From the NCBI GenBank assembly GCA_031260385.1, contig JAIRKB010000060.1:1-6659 (forward strand): a stretch of DNA of 6,659 nt. Reading direction: 5' to 3'. The notes under the pieces were generated by a model that worked only from the letters and a program-made list of their open reading frames with translations, was not told the origin of the DNA and ran no database searches. Below, piece by piece: positions 5,931-6,659 of the stretch. The translations under genes were made by a program, and so were the position numbers. Position 1 is the first letter of the stretch. Every line of letters starts with the position of its first letter. This DNA comes from Propionibacteriaceae bacterium (GTDB lineage: Bacteria > Actinomycetota > Actinomycetes > Propionibacteriales > Propionibacteriaceae).

Positions 5931-5958
5931 TAGCGTAAGGACGCTACTTCTTCTTTTT
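5931..5958 (+). terminator. Probable intrinsic terminator after the response regulator
   Basis: TAGCGT (5931-5936) and ACGCTA (5941-5946) form a perfect 6-bp stem with an AAGG loop, starting ten bases after the regulator's stop. A pyrimidine tract with five consecutive T (5954-5958) follows on the plus strand, though seven bases intervene. The right arm overlaps the stop codon of the convergent GlsB-like gene, and the T tract is the complement of its terminal Lys codons. Confidence 0.6.
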
Positions 5959-6228
5959 CCCGAAACTGGTCAGGATCCCCCAGACGAAGAGGACCACGAT
6001 CGAGCCGCCGAGGGCGATCAGCCAGGTCCGTACATCCCAGACCGTGCCGATCGAAATGTTGAGGAAGGTCGATGACAGCCAGCCACCGACGAAGGCCCCG
6101 GCAACACCGAGGAGGATCGCCACGATCAGCCCTTTGCCAATCCGCCCGGGGAGGATGGCCCGGGCTAGTGACCCGACGATCGCGCCGACCAGTAGCCAAC
6201 TGAGAATATTCCAAACACTCATGTCCAT
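5944..6228 (-). CDS. GlsB/YeaQ/YmgE-family small membrane protein ('transglycosylase-associated protein' family)
   Basis: This is a 94 aa, very hydrophobic protein with three likely membrane helices (about 5-26, 32-56 and 67-88) and many small residues. The family pattern is clear in LVGAIVGSLARAILPGR (13-29) followed by GKGLIVAILLGVAGAFVGGWL (31-51). A third helix, LIALGGSIVVLFVWGIL, and a basic KKKK C-terminus complete it. Homologues are linked to general and envelope stress in several bacteria, but the biochemical function is unknown; the 'transglycosylase-associated' label is historical. Two starts are possible. ATG 6228 has TAAAAT (minus strand, 6235-6240) six bases upstream, fitting a leaderless start. 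ATG 6222 has only a weak GGGA at suitable spacing. The gene is convergent with the response regulator and separated from it by 22 bp. Confidence 0.9.
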   Translation of the reverse strand: MDMSVWNILSWLLVGAIVGSLARAILPGRIGKGLIVAILLGVAGAFVGGWLSSTFLNISIGTVWDVRTWLIALGGSIVVLFVWGILTSFGKKKK

Positions 6229-6234
6229 GGTCCC

Positions 6235-6240
6235 ATTTTA
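6235..6240 (-). promoter_or_regulatory. Candidate -10 element for a leaderless GlsB-family transcript
   Basis: Read on the minus strand this is TAAAAT, five of six matches to TATAAT, exactly six bases before the ATG at 6228. No convincing -35 hexamer lies 16-18 bases upstream. Confidence 0.45.
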
Positions 6241-6347
6241 GGTCGGATAACCCCCTTGTCGGAGCCGGTCTCACCCTGGCTCATCCCTGGTTCGGTTGCG
6301 ACAAGTCCAAGAATCTGGTCGCTTTTTCCCCCAGTTTCTTAATTCCC

Positions 6348-6450
6348 GGAGTTGGCACGGCTATTCATCGATTTCGAGGTAGGCGACCCCAGGAATTAGG
6401 AAGATAGCATAATAATGCAACCGGATTCTTGGAGTTGGCACGGTTGGCAC
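6348..6450 (+). repeat. Direct repeats GGAGTTGGCACGG with an extra GTTGGCAC copy
   Basis: GGAGTTGGCACGG is present at 6348-6360 and 6431-6443, 83 bp apart. A third GTTGGCAC directly follows the second copy (6443-6450), making a 9-bp tandem. TCTTGGAGTTG, which overlaps the second copy (6427-6437), also occurs upstream of icd at 31-41. These could be regulator or promoter boxes; no -10/-35 pair with good spacing was found. Confidence 0.5.
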
Positions 6451-6517
6451 TCGGGCGCCCTACACTCGAGTCCGGGGTGCGGTCGTAACACCCTGATCCA
6501 CCGATTCATCGCTGCTA

Positions 6518-6617
6518 CGCGACCTAGATAGGCGCACTGGCGGCGTTGCCAACGCTCGACAGGCGTCCAGCCTGCCTTCGACGTTGTCGCCTTGCCATCA
6601 CACCTATCTGGTACGCG
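6518..6617. repeat. Long imperfect inverted repeat (about 100-nt hairpin)
   Basis: The two arms pair over most of their length around a five-base loop (6565-6569). Matching blocks, inner to outer, are CAGGC/GCCTG (6560-6564 with 6570-6574), TCGA/TCGA (6556-6559 with 6578-6581), CAACG/CGTTG (6550-6554 with 6582-6586), GGCG/CGCC (6542-6545 with 6588-6591), TGGC/GCCA (6538-6541 with 6594-6597), AGATAGG/CCTATCT (6526-6532 with 6603-6609), ACC/GGT (6522-6524 with 6610-6612) and CGCG/CGCG (6518-6521 with 6614-6617). This makes about 36 pairs with small bulges. It may be a dispersed intergenic repeat, a miniature mobile element or a structured RNA; the sequence alone does not decide. Confidence 0.65.
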
Positions 6618-6655
6618 GCACCGGAGGTGCCATACACTTCGCGCCTTCGCGGCGC
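6618..6655. repeat. Two short perfect hairpins at the window edge
   Basis: GGCACC-GGA-GGTGCC (6618-6632) and GCGCC-TTCGC-GGCGC (6641-6655) are perfect stem-loops directly following the long hairpin. The final bases GCTACG (6654-6659) repeat the start of the left arm region (GCTACG, 6514-6519), hinting that another unit may begin past the edge. Confidence 0.5.
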
Positions 6656-6659
6656 TACG

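Larger units (their letters stand above)
6229..6659. other. Gene-free right end with short repeats and hairpins
   Basis: No convincing coding region, tRNA or known structured RNA is recognised in these 431 bp. The left part holds the upstream region of the GlsB-family gene. Around 6336-6460 is a relatively AT-rich patch (6391-6420) framed by copies of GGAGTTGGCACGG, then the small palindromes GGGCGCCC (6453-6460) and ACTCGAGT (6464-6471). From 6514 to the window edge the sequence is dominated by inverted repeats, listed separately. It may continue into a repeat element or the upstream region of a gene beyond the window. Confidence 0.6.

Noticed and set aside
6435..6466. TTGGCA with TACACT as a -35/-10 promoter
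   Set aside because: The spacers are 20 bp from the first TTGGCA and 11 bp from the second, both outside the usual 16-18 bp, and no gene follows in the window.
6444..6475. TTGGCACTC resembling a half-site of the CIRCE heat-shock operator
   Set aside because: The second half (GAGTGCTAA at nine bases' distance) is missing, and no chaperone gene is visible.
6526..6597. 24-codon minus-strand ORF inside the long hairpin
   Set aside because: Very short, Arg-rich and repetitive, with no clear ribosome binding site. It is best explained as a by-product of the palindromic sequence.
6518..6617. Integron attC site
   Set aside because: The long bulged hairpin is reminiscent, but the conserved terminal core sites (RYYYAAC and GTTRRRY) are not present at its ends, and there is no integrase or cassette gene.
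1..6659. CRISPR array, insertion sequence, transposase or phage genes
   Set aside because: No regular spaced repeats and no transposase- or integrase-like translation found. All sizeable genes are recognisable chromosomal families.

Overview
The window is a chromosomal segment that looks like a high-G+C Gram-positive (Actinomycetota). The clues are the G+C-rich coding bias, frequent GTG starts, several apparently leaderless starts (a -10-like hexamer six bases before the start codon), and a PspC-domain histidine kinase paired with a LuxR-type response regulator, an arrangement typical of actinobacteria. A family such as Propionibacteriaceae is possible, but genus cannot be fixed from the sequence.

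Layout. 1-98: upstream region of icd, perhaps with the tail of an earlier gene. 99-1316 (+): NADP-type homodimeric isocitrate dehydrogenase. 1339-2652 (+): CNNM/CorC-type membrane protein (DUF21, CBS pair, CorC_HlyC domain), probably co-transcribed with icd. 2671-2716: strong terminator hairpin between convergent units. 2734-3908 (-): a three-gene PspC operon read right to left: 188 aa PspC protein, 61 aa minimal PspC protein, 121 aa PspC protein with an acidic Pro/Glu tail. 3909-4000: short divergent control region with an inverted repeat, a flanking direct repeat and two candidate leaderless promoters. 4001-5239 (+): multi-pass sensor kinase with an N-terminal PspC domain. 5232-5921 (+): its NarL/FixJ response regulator, overlapping by 8 nt. 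5931-5958: probable terminator. 5944-6228 (-): GlsB/YeaQ/YmgE-family small membrane protein. 6229-6659: no convincing gene, but short repeats and a long imperfect hairpin (6518-6617) followed by two small ones.

How it fits together. The centre, 2734-5921, reads as one membrane-stress sensing module. Three PspC membrane proteins are divergent from a PspC-bearing kinase and its regulator, so four PspC domains lie within about 1.5 kb. By analogy with Psp and Lia-type systems, the kinase likely senses envelope state, possibly through PspC-PspC contacts in the membrane, and the regulator likely acts at the divergent promoter. This functional reading is inference; the domain content and gene order are visible directly. 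The GlsB-like protein at the right end belongs to a family often linked to general stress. The icd-CNNM pair on the left is housekeeping metabolism and probable ion transport, with no obvious link to the stress module.
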